Source: Topomyia yanbarensis (taxonomy: Eukaryota > Arthropoda > Insecta > Diptera > Culicidae). Taken from it: 64,000 nt of DNA. Position 1 is the stretch's first letter. Each line of letters starts with the position of its first letter. The notes beneath the pieces were generated by a model. That model searched no databases. It worked only from the letters and a program-made list of their open reading frames with translations, and was not told the origin of the DNA. The stretch is from NCBI RefSeq assembly GCF_030247195.1, contig NC_080671.1, positions 33,392,343-33,456,342 of the forward strand, given 5' to 3'. The position numbers were made by a program, and so were the translations under genes. Shown here piece by piece: positions 43,570 to 55,525 of this stretch.

Positions 43570-44020
43570 TAAAATCGTCGCCCATCCACTTATATTATCA
43601 AAATGTGGGAGGCATGAATTCCTGTGCAAATACCTATCGCCTAGCTACCTCGGACTGCTGTTACGACATCATCGCATTGACAGAAACATGGCTAAATGAG
43701 CAGACTCTTTCCAGCCAGGTGATTTGCTCTGACTACGAGGTTCTCAGATGTGATCGTAGTCCTCTCAACAGCAACAAATCCTCCGGTGGCGGTGTTTTGC
43801 TCGCTGTGCGTCGTGGATTAAAAGTTCAACATATAACAAATGATGCTTGGAGCAGCATCGAACAAGTAGCATTACTCTTCTGGATGGCTATAGCACGGCT
43901 ACACTTCTGCAGATCAACAGCACCACGAACGAGAACGACCGGATTTTAGATATATGCTTCGTTGATGCCAGAGATTAATCGTCGCATTTCCACCGCCCTC
44001 GCCCCGCTAGTAAAGTATGT
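43570..44020 (+). pseudogene. Endonuclease domain with internal deletion
   Basis: It begins with the usual IHLYYQNVGGMNSC-type start, followed by YDIIALTETWLNEQ (catalytic Glu motif), then YEVLRCDRSPLNSNKSSGGG and VLLAVRRGLKV. After AWSSIEQV the sequence jumps to LLDGYSTATLLQINSTTNEN then DRILDICFVDARD. By comparison with the family, this skips the SVYIPP and GDFN motifs, about 100 residues. The RHHPPLHLTL stretch retains the tail of the SDH motif region. Two frames are needed to read it. Confidence 0.75.
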
Positions 44021-44089
44021 TCGCCACCATCCGCCTCTACATCTTACACTCCAGGACGTACCGCCTATGAAGTTTTCGAGCCACGCGCC

Positions 44090-46190
44090 CACCGTGTGTT
44101 ACAATTATAAGCGGGCCGACTATAGCAGCATTTTGAATATTCTACAAAGCATTGACTGGGATTCTGTGCTAAGCAAGGATGATGTAAACTCTGCCGCTGA
44201 AACGTTCTGCCATATAATGAGCTACCTTATCGATCGTCATGTCCCAAAGTGTAATCAACGAAGTGATCAATCCCCCTGGCAGACAGCCGAGCTACGTCAG
44301 CTAAAAACTGCGAAAAGAGCAGCATTACGAAAGTTTACCAAACGCCGTACCTTGTCACTGAGAGCTTATTATGTAAGGCTCAATAACGATTTTAAAAAAC
44401 TGAACAGTTTATTTTTTCAAACTATCAACGAAAAATGCAACGTAAGCTTAAGTCGGATCCTAAATCGTGTTGGAGATACGTCAATGAGCAACAGAAAGAG
44501 ACCGGCTTACCTTCTACAATGTTTTTGAATGGTGAAGTTGGGCATGATTCAGAAGCCATATGCAAATTGTTCGCCTCTAAATTTGCGAGTGTGTTCGTCA
44601 GTGAGACTCTGTCCTCGCAGCAGATTGACGTTGCAGCTAGCGGCGTGGCCCAACTCGAACGGTCAGTGAGTGAGATTCGTGTGGAGCACTCGGATATTGT
44701 ATCAGCAGCATCCAAGCTTAAAGAATCGTCATCTCCCGGGCCAGATGGTGTCCCTGCTGTGTTTTTTTGAAAAAGTGTATATCTGGTTTGGTGGAACCAC
44801 TCTGTCAACTATTCAAAATGTCACTGACAACCGCGATTTTTCCTCAATTGTGGAAAGCAGCTTTCATCTTTCCTGTCCACAAAAAGATGATAACAGAAAC
44901 ATTGACAATTATCGAGGAAATTCTGCGCTCTGTGCCATTTCCAAGCTCTTTGAGTTAGTTGTGGTGGAGTCAGTGTTTTTTCACTGTAAGGAATATATTT
45001 CTGAAGACCAACACGGATTCATGCCAAATCGATCGACGTCGATGAATCTACTATCTCTAACCTCTTTTGTGTCCGAAGGGTTCGATGCGAATCAACAAAC
45101 TGATGTTATATATACTGACTTATCTGCAGGTTTCGACAACATCAATCACGATATCGCAATCGCTAAATTGGAAAAACTTGGCTTCAGTGGATCACTCATG
45201 CGATGGTTCCAATCCTATCTCGTTGGCCGTCAACTCAGTGTGAACATAGGTGATGCATACTCCAAACTGTTCTCCGCAACGTCTGGTATGCCGCAAGGAA
45301 GTCATCTCAGACCATTTATATTCACTCTCTATTTCAACGATGTAAACTATCAGCTGATAGGGCCACGGTTGTAGTATGAAGATGATCTAAAATTTTTTTA
45401 ACAGAATTAGGAGCCGAACAGATGCACAATATTTGCAGCAGCAATTCGACACTTTCAGCAGATGGTGTGAAAACAACCGAATGATTCTGAATCCCGCGAA
45501 ATGTTCTGTGATATCGTTCTCCAGAAAAAAAGATCCCATTGAGTTTGAATATAACTTGTCTGGAGCTCTTGTTTCCCGCTGCGCTGCCTTAAGGATCTTG
45601 GAGTGCTGTTAGATTTGAAACTTACATTTAAGAATCACATTTCGTATGTTGTTGGTAAAGCATCGCGAAGCCTGGGCTTCATTTTCCGTACGGCTAAATC
45701 CTTTACAGACATTTATTGTCTCAAAAGCCTATACTGCTCTTTAGTGCGCTCCACGCTGGAGTATTGTTCGGCAGTCTGGAACCCGAATTACATGAAGAGC
45801 AGCGATCGAATTGAAGGCGTTCAACGAAAATTTATACGGTATGCTCTTCGACGCCTGCCTTGGCGCGATCCTGTTCGTCTACCAAGCTACGAGAGTCGGT
45901 GTCAACTCATCCAGCTCGATACCCTTCAGCGTCGTAGAGAAACTGCAAGAGCCTCATTAATCTCTGGTCTTCTGTCAGAACGCATCGATTCTCCAGATTT
46001 ACTAGAGCGAGTCAACATCCAAGCAAGGTCCAGAACGTTACGCGGAAATGAGAGTGCCGTTTCGACGAACTATTCAAACAGCTAATGCCGCTATCACGAG
46101 ACTACAACGCGTCTCCAATCGTGTGTCGCACCTGTTCGACTTTCATTTGTCTCGGATATCATTAAGAAATCGATTCCTGCAGTTTTTTAG
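44090..46190 (+). pseudogene. Linker and reverse transcriptase
   Basis: In order, across several frames: YNYKRADYSSILNILQSIDW; KSDPKSCWRYVNEQQKETGL; KESSSPGPDGVPAVFF; FPQLWKAAFIFPVHKK; a NYRG.SALCAISKLFE block; EDQHGFMPNRSTSMNL; VIYTDLSAGFDNINHDIAIA; SGMPQGSHLRPFIFTLYFND; then YEDDLKIF (45375-45386), where the catalytic YADD has become YEDD. The thumb follows (LYCSLVRSTLEYCSAVWNP, RIEGVQRKFIRYALRRLPW) and a last frame ends FDFHLSRISLRNRFLQFF near 46188. This is a clear but dead Jockey/CR1-like RT. Confidence 0.88.
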
Positions 46191-46285
46191 ATGTAATTAG
46201 TTTAAGTTTCCATCATTGGGGCCGAGTGCGGCCTGTTGATGTGCGCGATAAATAAATACTCGGTGATAAATAAATAAAGTATTCG

Positions 46286-48860
46286 GTGAGTAGATAGACC
46301 GTGTATGTACAATGCCTGCGGTTAGCAGCGGCGAGGACGAGGGGCGGATGGAGGAATATGCTGTCGAAAACTGGATGAAGTTCTCTGTATATAATTGGTA
46401 AAATAGAAAAAGTGGTATATTTTTCTATAAACACATTCTAATTCATATCAATTATATTATATTCAATTAATTACGTGTCGATTTCTTACCGCATGTAAAG
46501 AATCGAAAGTCTGGTTGATGGAACGATTACCTCGGAACACTTAATTCCACTATGATATTTTATAGTGGAATTTAGTTTCCACTATAAAAGATTCCATTAA
46601 ATCGCACAAAAAGTTTTGAATTTCGTAAAAAATTGTAGATGTTGTACGTTGCAAAATTCATCGAAGATACTAATCCTCCAAAGCCGTAATAACTTTATAT
46701 TTATTCTTTTTTTCATCACTATAAAAGTTCATAACATAAGAACGAGTCCTTGTATACGAAATTGTATTACGCCATTCAACTCCGCACTGAAATATACACC
46801 ACAAATAGCCACAAACTTGACATTTTTTTTAAATTGTCTTTATTTCCAATCCTACTTAGTGGCTATTCATATAATTAACAGTAGAAAAGAAAATCAAATA
46901 CTTATAAAAACCGATCCTGACCTGCGAGAGACAAACGGAAAACACCATTTTTCATCAGTTTCTATATAGGTGTTTTTATGCAGGTATTTTAATTGATAAT
47001 AACATGTACTAAAATATATGCAAAGTAGGATCACAAAAGAATTAGTGGCAAATATACTCTATTTTTTGAGACCTAAGCATATATAACCCCTAATTGCATT
47101 TATACCACCTCTTGTAATGCGCATTTCTCGAGTCTCGATTTTATGACATCCAAATTATTTATGTGAAATATTAAAACTTTTATTCGCAACCTACGCCGAG
47201 ACTAAAAGGCTAAATGTTAGTAAAAAAAACTACAGGATTATAACAGAAGCGATAGACAACCAAGCGATATTTACACTTTTTTTTACGAAAACACATTTAA
47301 TATCGTTCCGCCCAGAGAAGAAGAACCTCAGTTCATTATCCAAACGACCGCCGTCGTAGTCGCGCCACCGTAAAGTAATTTCCACAAATCACTGAAGCGG
47401 TCAGACCGGAAGTCGAAGCACAGCCTTGGGAAGACACAAACGGTAAGAATTCATACTCCACTCCCTAGTGCGCTTCCGCGACGAACCACCTTGAACCCAT
47501 TCCGCATTCTACTTTCCCATAGCGAACGAGCAATCACTGAGAGGAACGACTGACACAAAACAACAACAACTGACAGGTAATGGTATACATATCTACGCGA
47601 ACCAATTGTGGGGTTGTTCCGATTGTTTTGACATCATTAAATTCCCTCCTTCGCATGTCAAAAGTACTGTCGCCTTAGTTGTGCAAGTGGGTTGGGGACC
47701 CCATAACAAGTCACTTCCGACTCATCTTCAGGTTGCTTTGTTTCCCATGGTGACTGATTTTCTTCTGCGTGTGATTTCAAGTTTATTTACTACGGTGCTA
47801 GTCATGAAATACGTAACGCGCGTGTGACATTCACTTTGAGAAAAGGGAGAAACACAAAAAATGGTTGCGTTGTTCCTAGCCGAATCAAAGTCGAATCACA
47901 CAAACCGAACTGTAGCGCCGGTATGCCAAAAGACAGAAGGAAATTGCCATCCCGAAAAAAAGAAGACCCGTGAGACGACCAAAGGAAGAAAAACAAAACG
48001 ACAACAATAGCAATCAACTTGCCCAGAAAACGTCACGCGCCGCTGGTTCCTTGTTTTCCTCGGTAGTTTTGTACCGGAAATATTGACCGCTAAGCGGAAA
48101 CCATGCATGCATCGTCAGAGAGCTGCCAGCCGGTAGACTTTGAGACGATTCGGCTCAGGTCAGCACAAATGTCGTACCTACCTACCTACTATTACACAAA
48201 AAGATTGAGTAATCACACGCCCTACGACGACATCGCGGTATGGTAGTAGACAGAGGAAATTTGGCCATTCGTCAACAAAGTGACCGAAGAAGACGGTGAC
48301 GATTACCGACCGACCCGGTCAAGTAACCGTGGAGCGGGTGGTGTACGTACGTACATACATACACATTTGTCGTCATAGAGATTCTCACGCTTGCTGCATA
48401 TCAGGCGCAGAACACCCGCATCAACTAGTGCGCCATGCTGGCTGCGTTGGTCAAACGCCACTCGTGACGGTTGAACGCCGGACGGGAAAGGCACTGATGC
48501 ACTCCGCTGCCACAGACAACAAACGACAAAGCGAAAAAAGTACCTACCTATCTACCAGCAACGATACGTAATTGAGGAAGATTGAGAATTACTGTACCGT
48601 TTACGGAATGTGTTCTTACTTTTTGAAATTGTTTTTGTGGACACTTGCCTGGTTCCTCACTAGTGGGCGTAGGAGGAAGTGAGCTGTACAATCTGGATCG
48701 CGCGACGGCTATCACCCACGGAGTTTTGCCCGGTAGGGAAATGGATACATGAGCAGAATTGTTTCTAGTATCTGTAAACATCGACAAATGAAAGAACTCA
48801 ATCTACCGGTAACTAGTTTCTGAATATTTTTTGATGACATATATTTTGTAGTCTAATTTT
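46286..48860. other. Single-copy stretch, CpG-rich at 47.3-48.6 kb; possible host regulatory DNA
   Basis: A short GC-rich frame at 46312-46401 (MPAVSSGEDEGRMEEYAVEN, nine more residues) could be an exon scrap. Positions 47300-48800 contain many CpGs and CAG/GTAATG-type and ACG/GTAAGA-type donor-like sites (47574 and 47450), but no long frame. The stretch is free of the repeat families seen elsewhere. I cannot define exons. Confidence 0.3.
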
Positions 48861-49034
48861 GCTTTTGCAGGTAACTTTTGCTTTAAGTAGTCAAGTAGTG
48901 GATCAAGAAAGTAAACTTACTTTAAAACTACAAATTTTGAAGCATTATAATACTTCAAAATTTGTAGTTTTAAGGTAAGTTTATATTGTTATTCCACAAC
49001 TTGACTACCTAAACTAAAAATTACCTGCGAAAGC
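48861..49034. repeat. Foldback palindrome, 174 bp
   Basis: The left arm starts GCTTTTGCAGGTAACTTTTG and the right arm ends AATTACCTGCGAAAGC. The inner arms AAAACTACAAATTTTGAAG and CTTCAAAATTTGTAGTTTT are perfect with an 8- to 10-bp centre. It is probably a small MITE. Confidence 0.88.
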
Positions 49035-49079
49035 TAATTATAACTAGTAGTAGATAATTATCTATCTGGTAGCAAACCG

Positions 49080-49560
49080 CAGGAGAGCCAAGGGATAGAA
49101 GTACGTCTCACTCGAACGTCCCAGGCGAAATTCTCCACCGGTTTTCGGCAGGCCCAAAAAAATCTGGGGGTCTGGTAGGCAGAACTCTGGCATAGGCATT
49201 AGTAAACTTCGTATTAGGCATAGGCATAAGTAAACTGACACTGATCCTAGTATGCTGATCAATACCGACGCTTGACATGTCTGAATGCAGATCTTCTAGG
49301 AAAGGAAGGAATGTTAGTCCGATACATATCGCTGCTAGAGACCGAGGAATCCTCTACAGTTACACATGTATCACGAGAAGGGGAAAGTTGTTATTATGTA
49401 TGCCAATAGCGTTATCATGTAATAATTGCTCTGGGCAGCCGGCTGTCGAGAATTGTGGAAATGTATCATTTGTCGTATTAATACGATTGGCCAAATAAGC
49501 AACTTGAACTCCCACGATTATAAGGAGCATTGCTTATATTTTAACAAATCGGTAACGATT
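49080..49560. repeat. Dispersed mosquito repeat, class unknown
   Basis: Landmarks GCATAGGCATTAGTAAACTT, GAGGAATCCTCTACAGTTAC, CTCTGGGCAGCCGGCTGTCG and CTCCCACGATTATAAGGAGC are, by recollection, part of a common Aedes repeat. No second copy is in the window, so this rests on memory alone. Confidence 0.4.
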
Positions 49561-50120
49561 ATTTTTCTATCACGCGATGAATTTTTCGTGGTTCCTGTCG
49601 GTACTGATTTTACCCGGTGATGTGAAATGTGTGTGAAATGCGTTACCTTATACAAGAGGTATTTGTGTGCGTCTTATTTTTTTCTTGTATCAGGTACTAT
49701 TCTTGTAGATAGTTGGAACTGCACATATATAATCGTTTCGTAGTAAGAGGGGCTTTTAGTATTATTAAACTGCGAAATTATTATGAACAGCTTTAGTATA
49801 TCAGAATGCTGATTCTAATAAAATAATAGAATGTCGATTCTAAGCAATCACTTCCGCGCGCAATTTATTTATTGTTATGGTCGCTACTTGTTATGCCAAA
49901 TACTAAAGAAGTATAAAAACGTGAGATAGTTATCAGTACTACAGTTAGGAGTTAAGATATAGAATACAGTTAAATCAGACAAACTAGCAAAACGAAAGGA
50001 AACAAACATCCCGAATAGAAAACAACAAGAGTGGAAACGACTTGGGTCCATAATTACATATCGTCAACAGTGTCGGCCGATTTCGCGACAGAGATATGAA
50101 AAAAATTCTTCGTACAGATA
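49561..50120. other. Unassigned; contains a possible core promoter
   Basis: AT-rich DNA with a TATA-like box at 49912. No clear LTR boundaries, primer-binding site or gene downstream. Confidence 0.3.
49912..49946 (+). promoter_or_regulatory. Possible TATA plus initiator
   Basis: TATAAAAA (49912-49919) is followed by TATCAGTACTACAGTTAG. A TCAGT initiator-like site lies 23 bp downstream and an ACAGTT site 31 bp downstream. The second spacing suits arthropod promoters. Downstream sequence has no long frame. It could be an LTR promoter or chance. Confidence 0.25.
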
Positions 50121-52128
50121 TGGTCAAGGCTCCGAAAATGGCAATCAAAGGCGAAATTATTTTTTATCAAATTTTGCGTCAAACTGTTTGGTTTCCGTAT
50201 GTATATAACCTCTAATATTAAAAAAATATGAATGGTGATCCCAGAAAAAAAATTCATGTGTGTCATTTATGAAAGTTTGTTGATGCTACTTGCATGACAT
50301 GAAAGTGACTAAAAGACCGTAAGGAGATAAAAAGGTAAACAAAATCCATATTTTCAACTTTTTGCTTGCAACCACATTTTTCTATCGCAGTCTAATTTAA
50401 ATTTGATGATATTGCTTGAAAAATTTTGATGAATATGGATCATTGCTTATTTTCAGTTGTGAAGTAATGGAAACCAAATAACTTGTAACGTGACAGATCA
50501 AATATTCAAAAAAGTTTTGTGGACCACACCAACAGCGTGCATACAATGTCTAACCTGCATTTTTTCTTACTACTTTGAGTCTATTTTTTGAAACTGTATT
50601 GTAAAAACTTTAAAGTTTTCTTAATTTTTAAGAAAACACAGTTTATGTTATGTAACGTGACAGATTTTTTCTGCTGTAAAGCAATTCTATCAAGTTTGAT
50701 TCAATTGCGTCAATATTGGTGACCATGTTTGATTCTGATGAAACCTTTTACGTTTCATGTATATGGGAGACTAAGTATTTTTCAATATTAAACAAACTAT
50801 TTTTATTCAAGAGTAATATTTACAAAGAGCGTATGAGATCTTGAATGCACTACTTTCAATATATATTTTTCGAAAATCGCCATTTGTGCAGCAAAACTAT
50901 ATGATAGCGAGATTTAGGGAATTAATTGTTCTGTGTGAATATTTTTTGGTGAAATTTTTAAAAAAGAAAGCAAAAAAATGTTAAAAATACAAATATATTG
51001 TTAAAAAACAAAAAAAATACAATTACAGAAAAACAATGTTTTTTTGTTAACGAATGCTTGTAAACTGATGAAACTATAATTGCACTATTAGGAAGTTATT
51101 AGTAAGAAAACATTTTTAACTTCAAGTATTCTTCTAAATTTCTTAGTACTTGCCAGTCATAAATATAATTTTCTTATACAATATAAATACTAAATATAAT
51201 TTCGAAACAAAATGTTCTAAAGAAATTTTTTTCGCAATATTTTGATTTGTTTTTTCAACCAAAATATCTAGTAGTGAAAATACGCCCTTTTAATAAATTA
51301 CTCACAAATACCAAACGCAAAAAACATAACACGTTCAAAATTTAATTGCAATTAAAAAAAGTTTAAAATATAATTGCATCGTAAAGAAAATAACAATAAA
51401 AAGTTTTTATATATTTCAATAATTCTTTTAATTTTGAATTTTTATTAATTTTTTTTCTTTAAATAATTTAGTCATAGAATGTATTTCAAAATGAGTTTTC
51501 AATTCAAAATGCTCACGAAAAATTATCCTTCAAAATGCAGATGTTTTCAAGTTATTTTGGATTTTCTTTCGACATATGTTACTTCGTGAAATTACGACAT
51601 TTTCAAAAGTTTTACACGTTTGTTCATCAAAACCAATATGTTTTTTTAAAATAAACATGAAATTTCCCGTTATGTTCAGTTCCTAGAGGATGATTTGTGT
51701 ACGATTGTCTTGATATCCTTGTTTCAATGAAAATGCAGAACTGTAACGTGACAGATTCTTGTTGTAACGTGACAGATCATTGAGAATACTCCATAAAATC
51801 GAAAACAAAGTTTTTCTTCAGGAAAACTATATTTCAAACTCTTCCTTGCTTTCTAAGCTTCAACTTAAAACTGTTTTCATGCAAATTTGGGGGCCAACGG
51901 AACAGACTTTTTCTATTTAGTCGGGCAACCTCCAAACTAACTGCGAAAATTGTGTAACGTGACAGACGTATCAAAATGACAATAAAGTGAAAACGGTTCA
52001 TGATAGAAGAAAACTTTCTGTAGAAAAAATGTGCGGTTTAGTGACTTTAATAATGTGGAGTTGTGCAGTTTTATTGTTTTTGCTGACTTATCTTATGAAA
52101 TATGCGTGACAGACAGAAGCCTTGACCA
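50121..52128 (+). mobile_element. TA-flanked 2.0-kb element with TGTAACGTGACAGAT motif repeats
   Basis: The ends are TGGTCAAGGCT and, in reverse complement, TGGTCAAGGCT, each flanked by TA (50119-50120 and 52129-52130). This suggests a Tc1/mariner-like target choice. The interior is very AT-rich with no coding frame, but carries the 15-bp motif TGTAACGTGACAGA(T/C) five times, all on the plus strand, plus a GCGTGACAGAC variant near the right end. The class is unknown. Confidence 0.65.
50484..51967 (+). repeat. Interspersed 15-bp motif, five copies
   Basis: TGTAACGTGACAGAT is at 50484-50498, 50651-50665, 51742-51756 and 51763-51777. TGTAACGTGACAGAC is at 51953-51967. All are in one orientation at irregular spacing, and all but the last base is identical in a region otherwise diverged and AT-rich. 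Confidence 0.92.
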
Positions 52129-53849
52129 TATGACTGAGGAAAATCGATAACTGATGTTCAATCCCTCTCCTGAATGGTCAATTCTCAACCCTCATATATG
52201 ATTGAAGTCATCACTCCACTCAGACAAAACCATGCGTCCTCTCCACGCATAGCCAATGCCCTGTGGAATAATTCCCTAGTTGGTCAAACAAGTAGCAAAT
52301 AAACATAGAAATTAGTCTGCTCAGTCCAAAGCAATGTGAGCCCGATTGGCATCACTCGGCGGATATGAGGGACGTGGACGAAAAAAGCTGACCACCGTCC
52401 CAATCCGAAGCGATCAGTTACTGTGTTTGTGCCCGTTACACACTGATGTTATCAGTACAAATCGTTCTATTTCTAAAAGACCTGCAAAATATGTGTTTTA
52501 AGTTAGTGATGGTCGTAGTCGCTTAGAGACCGTATCCATACGACGAAGATGAAGTTCGGATCTTAGGATTTCAATCAACCACCAACTGCAAGGACCACAG
52601 GTAACACAAACTGGTCTCAGCCTGAGGAATAGGGTATGAGATTTTACATGGAGAAATATTCTGAAGAACACACACTGGTAACTGAATCATGCAAGATTGC
52701 AACAAACGAAGAATGTCACGTTTGAGATAACCAGAGGGCAAGTAATGTTGAGGATGTGGGTTGTGTTGCCATTTTGAAAGTCGAAAGCGCCTGACTAAAT
52801 TGAAGCAATAATACACAAGGCGATCGGAATGAACCGAAAACAAGTATCGTGACTAGTCAAATGGGTTCAAGAAACGTCACATACCTGATTGTAATGCTTC
52901 TTAGTACAGTCGACGGAGTATGTCTAGTTCACCAAACTGCGCTCGTTTGCTTCCGACAACAACGATCGAGAATTTAAGCAACGATCCGTTATTTGTCAAC
53001 CAGCGGACTGATCATCTACATGTATATTCCAACAACGTGTACGATTCCGTGAAACAAAACAAATTACGGTAGATTGCTAGAACAGAAATATTTATTGTGT
53101 ATTTCCATAACTGAACTGCGATGACCTGCTGTACATTCATACTGGAAATTAATTTATCGTTCAGAAATGTTGCTTTCACCATTTTTGTACACCATCCGCA
53201 AGAGCTAAAACACGTTGTATTATAATAACCGTCAGCTAATCAGAAAAGCTGAACCTGGGACATGCCCATAACTTCAATCCCACGGTCTGCGAAGAAATAA
53301 ATATCCATTTCCATAGAGATTCGCTAACCAGAGAAAGGGCAAAGCCCATAACCCGATTCAGATGTTCTATCAGCCGAAAATACAGCCAGATACGACAAGA
53401 CTTAAAATCAACGAACAACTTTTGGCTTCTGAATCGCCATACTAACGATCACTATGGTTGGGATTTGTGGTATCTTCGTGTTATAAAGTGAATACAAATT
53501 TTCTATTCTATTCTAACCCTTACACAGCCAGTATTGAAAAGCATACTGGAAAACACTGAAGTTATTCTGTAGTGTTTTTCTTGTCAATATTAATATTTGA
53601 AATATATTTTTATATGTCGCAAAGAGTTGGGTTTGAAGATGTTTCAAAATTGAACAGCAATTAAATTATTCATTTAATGAATAATTGAATTAACGAATTG
53701 TATTGAATCTTAAAACTGGAAGAAACGAGAACAAGCCTACCGGCCGTTTCAGTTTAAAGGGGATATAATAAATCGTTGCGAGTGACTTGGCTATGAACGT
53801 TACTCGCTTACCCCTTGCCACACCTCCGACGGTCTCCGGAAGGGCAGTC
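52129..53849. other. Unassigned, balanced composition to 53.5 kb; possible decayed coding DNA
   Basis: Positions 52140-53480 are less AT-rich than their neighbours. Both strands give strings of readable peptide broken by stops every 15-40 codons. The minus frame at 52571-52843 is the longest (90 residues). No domain is recognisable. It ends near a TTCTATTCTATTCTAACCC run (53500-53518). A small palindrome ATTATTCATTTAATGAATAAT lies near 53667-53687. Confidence 0.3.
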
Positions 53850-54199
53850 CGTCTGTTAAACCGAAGATCCAACTGAAAGACAACAAATCTCCATATCCGA
53901 AACTGTTAGCTGTCCGACCAGAGAAAAATCCTCCTCCCCTGCATCGGCCCTGACCGTATACGTCCCGGTTTCAACCGAAGAACCTCCGGCGGCTGCCGGT
54001 GCAGGGGGCCCGGCTTCCCCCCGGGTAAGTAACCACACTCCAAAATCTTGCCAAGACCAGAATAGTGCCCCATCCATTTCAGACAGCACGTCCAGCCTTG
54101 ATAACAATTTGCCCAACACCAACGATGGATATACATGCTCCATCATCCAGCCTACCAGCCGACCCAAATCCCACGGAAATCGCGATCTGTCCACCCTCG

Positions 54200-54917
54200 C
54201 CATTCAGTGGAACATCAACGGGCTTAGAAACAACTACGCGGACCTGCAAAGTGTTATCTCTTGCTTTGAACCACTCTGCCTTGTCATCCAGGAGACCCAC
54301 CTTCCGCCGGTGTCGACCAGTCCTCCCAGTACAAGTGGGAGACGGCCAAAGGTCAACAATTATCAAACCATCGGTCTGGACATCAAAGCAAAGCTCCTGT
54401 CGGAGCACATTCCCTTCAATACCAAATTGATTGCCGTAGCCAGGAGATTGTCAACCCCTACTCAGTGATCCATACATACATACCACAAGTAGTCACTGAC
54501 ATCCGAAACCAACTGATTGACCTTATTAAACAGATTCCTGCTCCGTTCATCGCAATGGAAGATTTAAACGCCCACCGCACCGCTTGGGGGTCGGATTAGT
54601 GCTGCCACCGCGATAGTGAGATAGTCAGAGCAATCGAAAAAAGCAACGCCGTGGTCCTCAACGACGGCAGTACAACCTTCATTCGCGGAAACTCCACATC
54701 GGCCTTGGACATAACCTTCTGCTCCAACACCATTGCTAAGACCTGCGGTCGGGCGAGATGCGATGACATAGCAGGAAGCGATCACTTTCCCATCGAAATC
54801 TATCTAAATCGACCTCCACTCAAAACGACTCGCCTTCGCCGGTGGCTGTACGATATCGCTGACTGGGATACTTTTAACGAAGATCTCCAGTCCAACCTTG
54901 ACCGGGACCACACCTAG
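54200..54917 (+). pseudogene. Endonuclease domain of the I-like element
   Basis: The frame begins LAIQWNINGLRNNYADLQSV, then PLCLVIQETHLPP (catalytic Glu), typical of I/Jockey-type endonucleases. After a frameshift it reads PAPFIAMEDLNAHRTAWGSD, where MEDLNAH corresponds to the usual GDFNAH, so the catalytic Asp region is altered but the Asn is kept. It continues NGSTTFIRGNST-like as LNDGSTTFIRGN, then SALDITFCSN and GSDHFPIEI (SDH at 54777-54785). It continues into the linker (LRRWLYDIADWDTF). Confidence 0.82.
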
Positions 54918-55525
54918 ACCTCGGGAGAGCTCTCCGAACTTATTATCCATCCTGCAGAACAGAGCATCCTCCAAACTAGTGGGGTCGTGCCCCGCCGTGC
55001 CATCTACTGGTAGAATCCAGACGTCGCCTCCGCCATCAGGATACGCAGAAAAGCACTGCGCCTTCTACAAAAAACTCCCCTTCACCCTCCCTACGTGATG
55101 AAAGAGCAGCCAAGTTTAGGAGACTCCGCAATCTAGCTAAACAAATCATCCATGAAGCCAAAGAAATCAGCTGGTCCAACTTCTTGGATGGCATATACCC
55201 AGATTCCCTAACACCTGAGCTATGAGTACGGGTCAATATTCTCAGCGGTAAACCGCGACAAAACGGTTTCTCACTGGCAATCAACGATGTAACAATCACC
55301 GACCCAAGGGAAATCGCAAACAGAATCGGCAGCCACTTCCAATCGCCATCCGCAAACGACGCCCTCCCCGTCGCCTTCGTCCAAACTCTACAGCGGAATA
55401 TAACAACCCTCTCAGCCCTCGGAAAATCGGTTGGCCCCAACAGAGTAGGGCACTCCTTGATGCCTTCAGTAGAATCTGGGAAGCTGGAAACTTCCCAGAC
55501 TGTTGTAACGGCATGTAATTAGCAA
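54918..55525 (+). pseudogene. Linker and start of RT, broken
   Basis: In mixed frames the sequence reads SAIRIRRKALRLLQ-type and KAKEISWSNFLDGI-type linker text. Near 55450-55518 it has ALLDAFSRIWEAGNFPDC, the block that normally leads into 'W..A.VIPI' of the RT. It then ends in non-homologous sequence. No motif A, B or C is present. Confidence 0.65.

Larger units (their letters stand above)
42590..46285 (+). mobile_element. Jockey/CR1-type non-LTR retrotransposon relic
   Basis: Plus-strand order is ORF1 pieces (about 42690-43120), endonuclease (about 43570-44020), linker and RT (44090-46190), a short 3' UTR and a TAAATAAATA-type tail (46248-46280). Many stops and frameshifts, an internal deletion in the endonuclease and a damaged catalytic motif make it inactive. 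The 5' limit is uncertain. A TAGCTTAGCTTAGCTTAG run lies at 42586-42602. Confidence 0.88.
53850..55525 (+). mobile_element. I-clade-like non-LTR retrotransposon relic, 3' truncated
   Basis: A proline-rich lead (about 53850-54110, possibly the end of ORF1) is followed by an endonuclease (54200-54860), a linker, and the first RT block, after which similarity stops at about 55518. Several stops and frameshifts are present. The loss of the 3' part is unusual, since these elements normally lose 5' sequence. The GC content is higher than the flanks. Confidence 0.8.

Noticed and set aside
44425..44808. Minus-strand 127-residue frame
   Set aside because: Antisense to the RT linker of the 42.6-46.3 kb element.
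49561..50120. Solo LTR
   Set aside because: A TATA-like box is present, but I could not find TG/CA ends, a target duplication or a primer-binding site.
50484..51967. TGTAACGTGACAGAT copies as a CRISPR-like array
   Set aside because: Spacing ranges from about 6 bp to over 1 kb, there are no uniform spacers or cas genes, and the setting is eukaryotic.
54079..54408. Minus-strand frames over the I-like element (also 53856-54203)
   Set aside because: The plus strand carries recognisable endonuclease motifs. The minus frames are GC-rich shadows.
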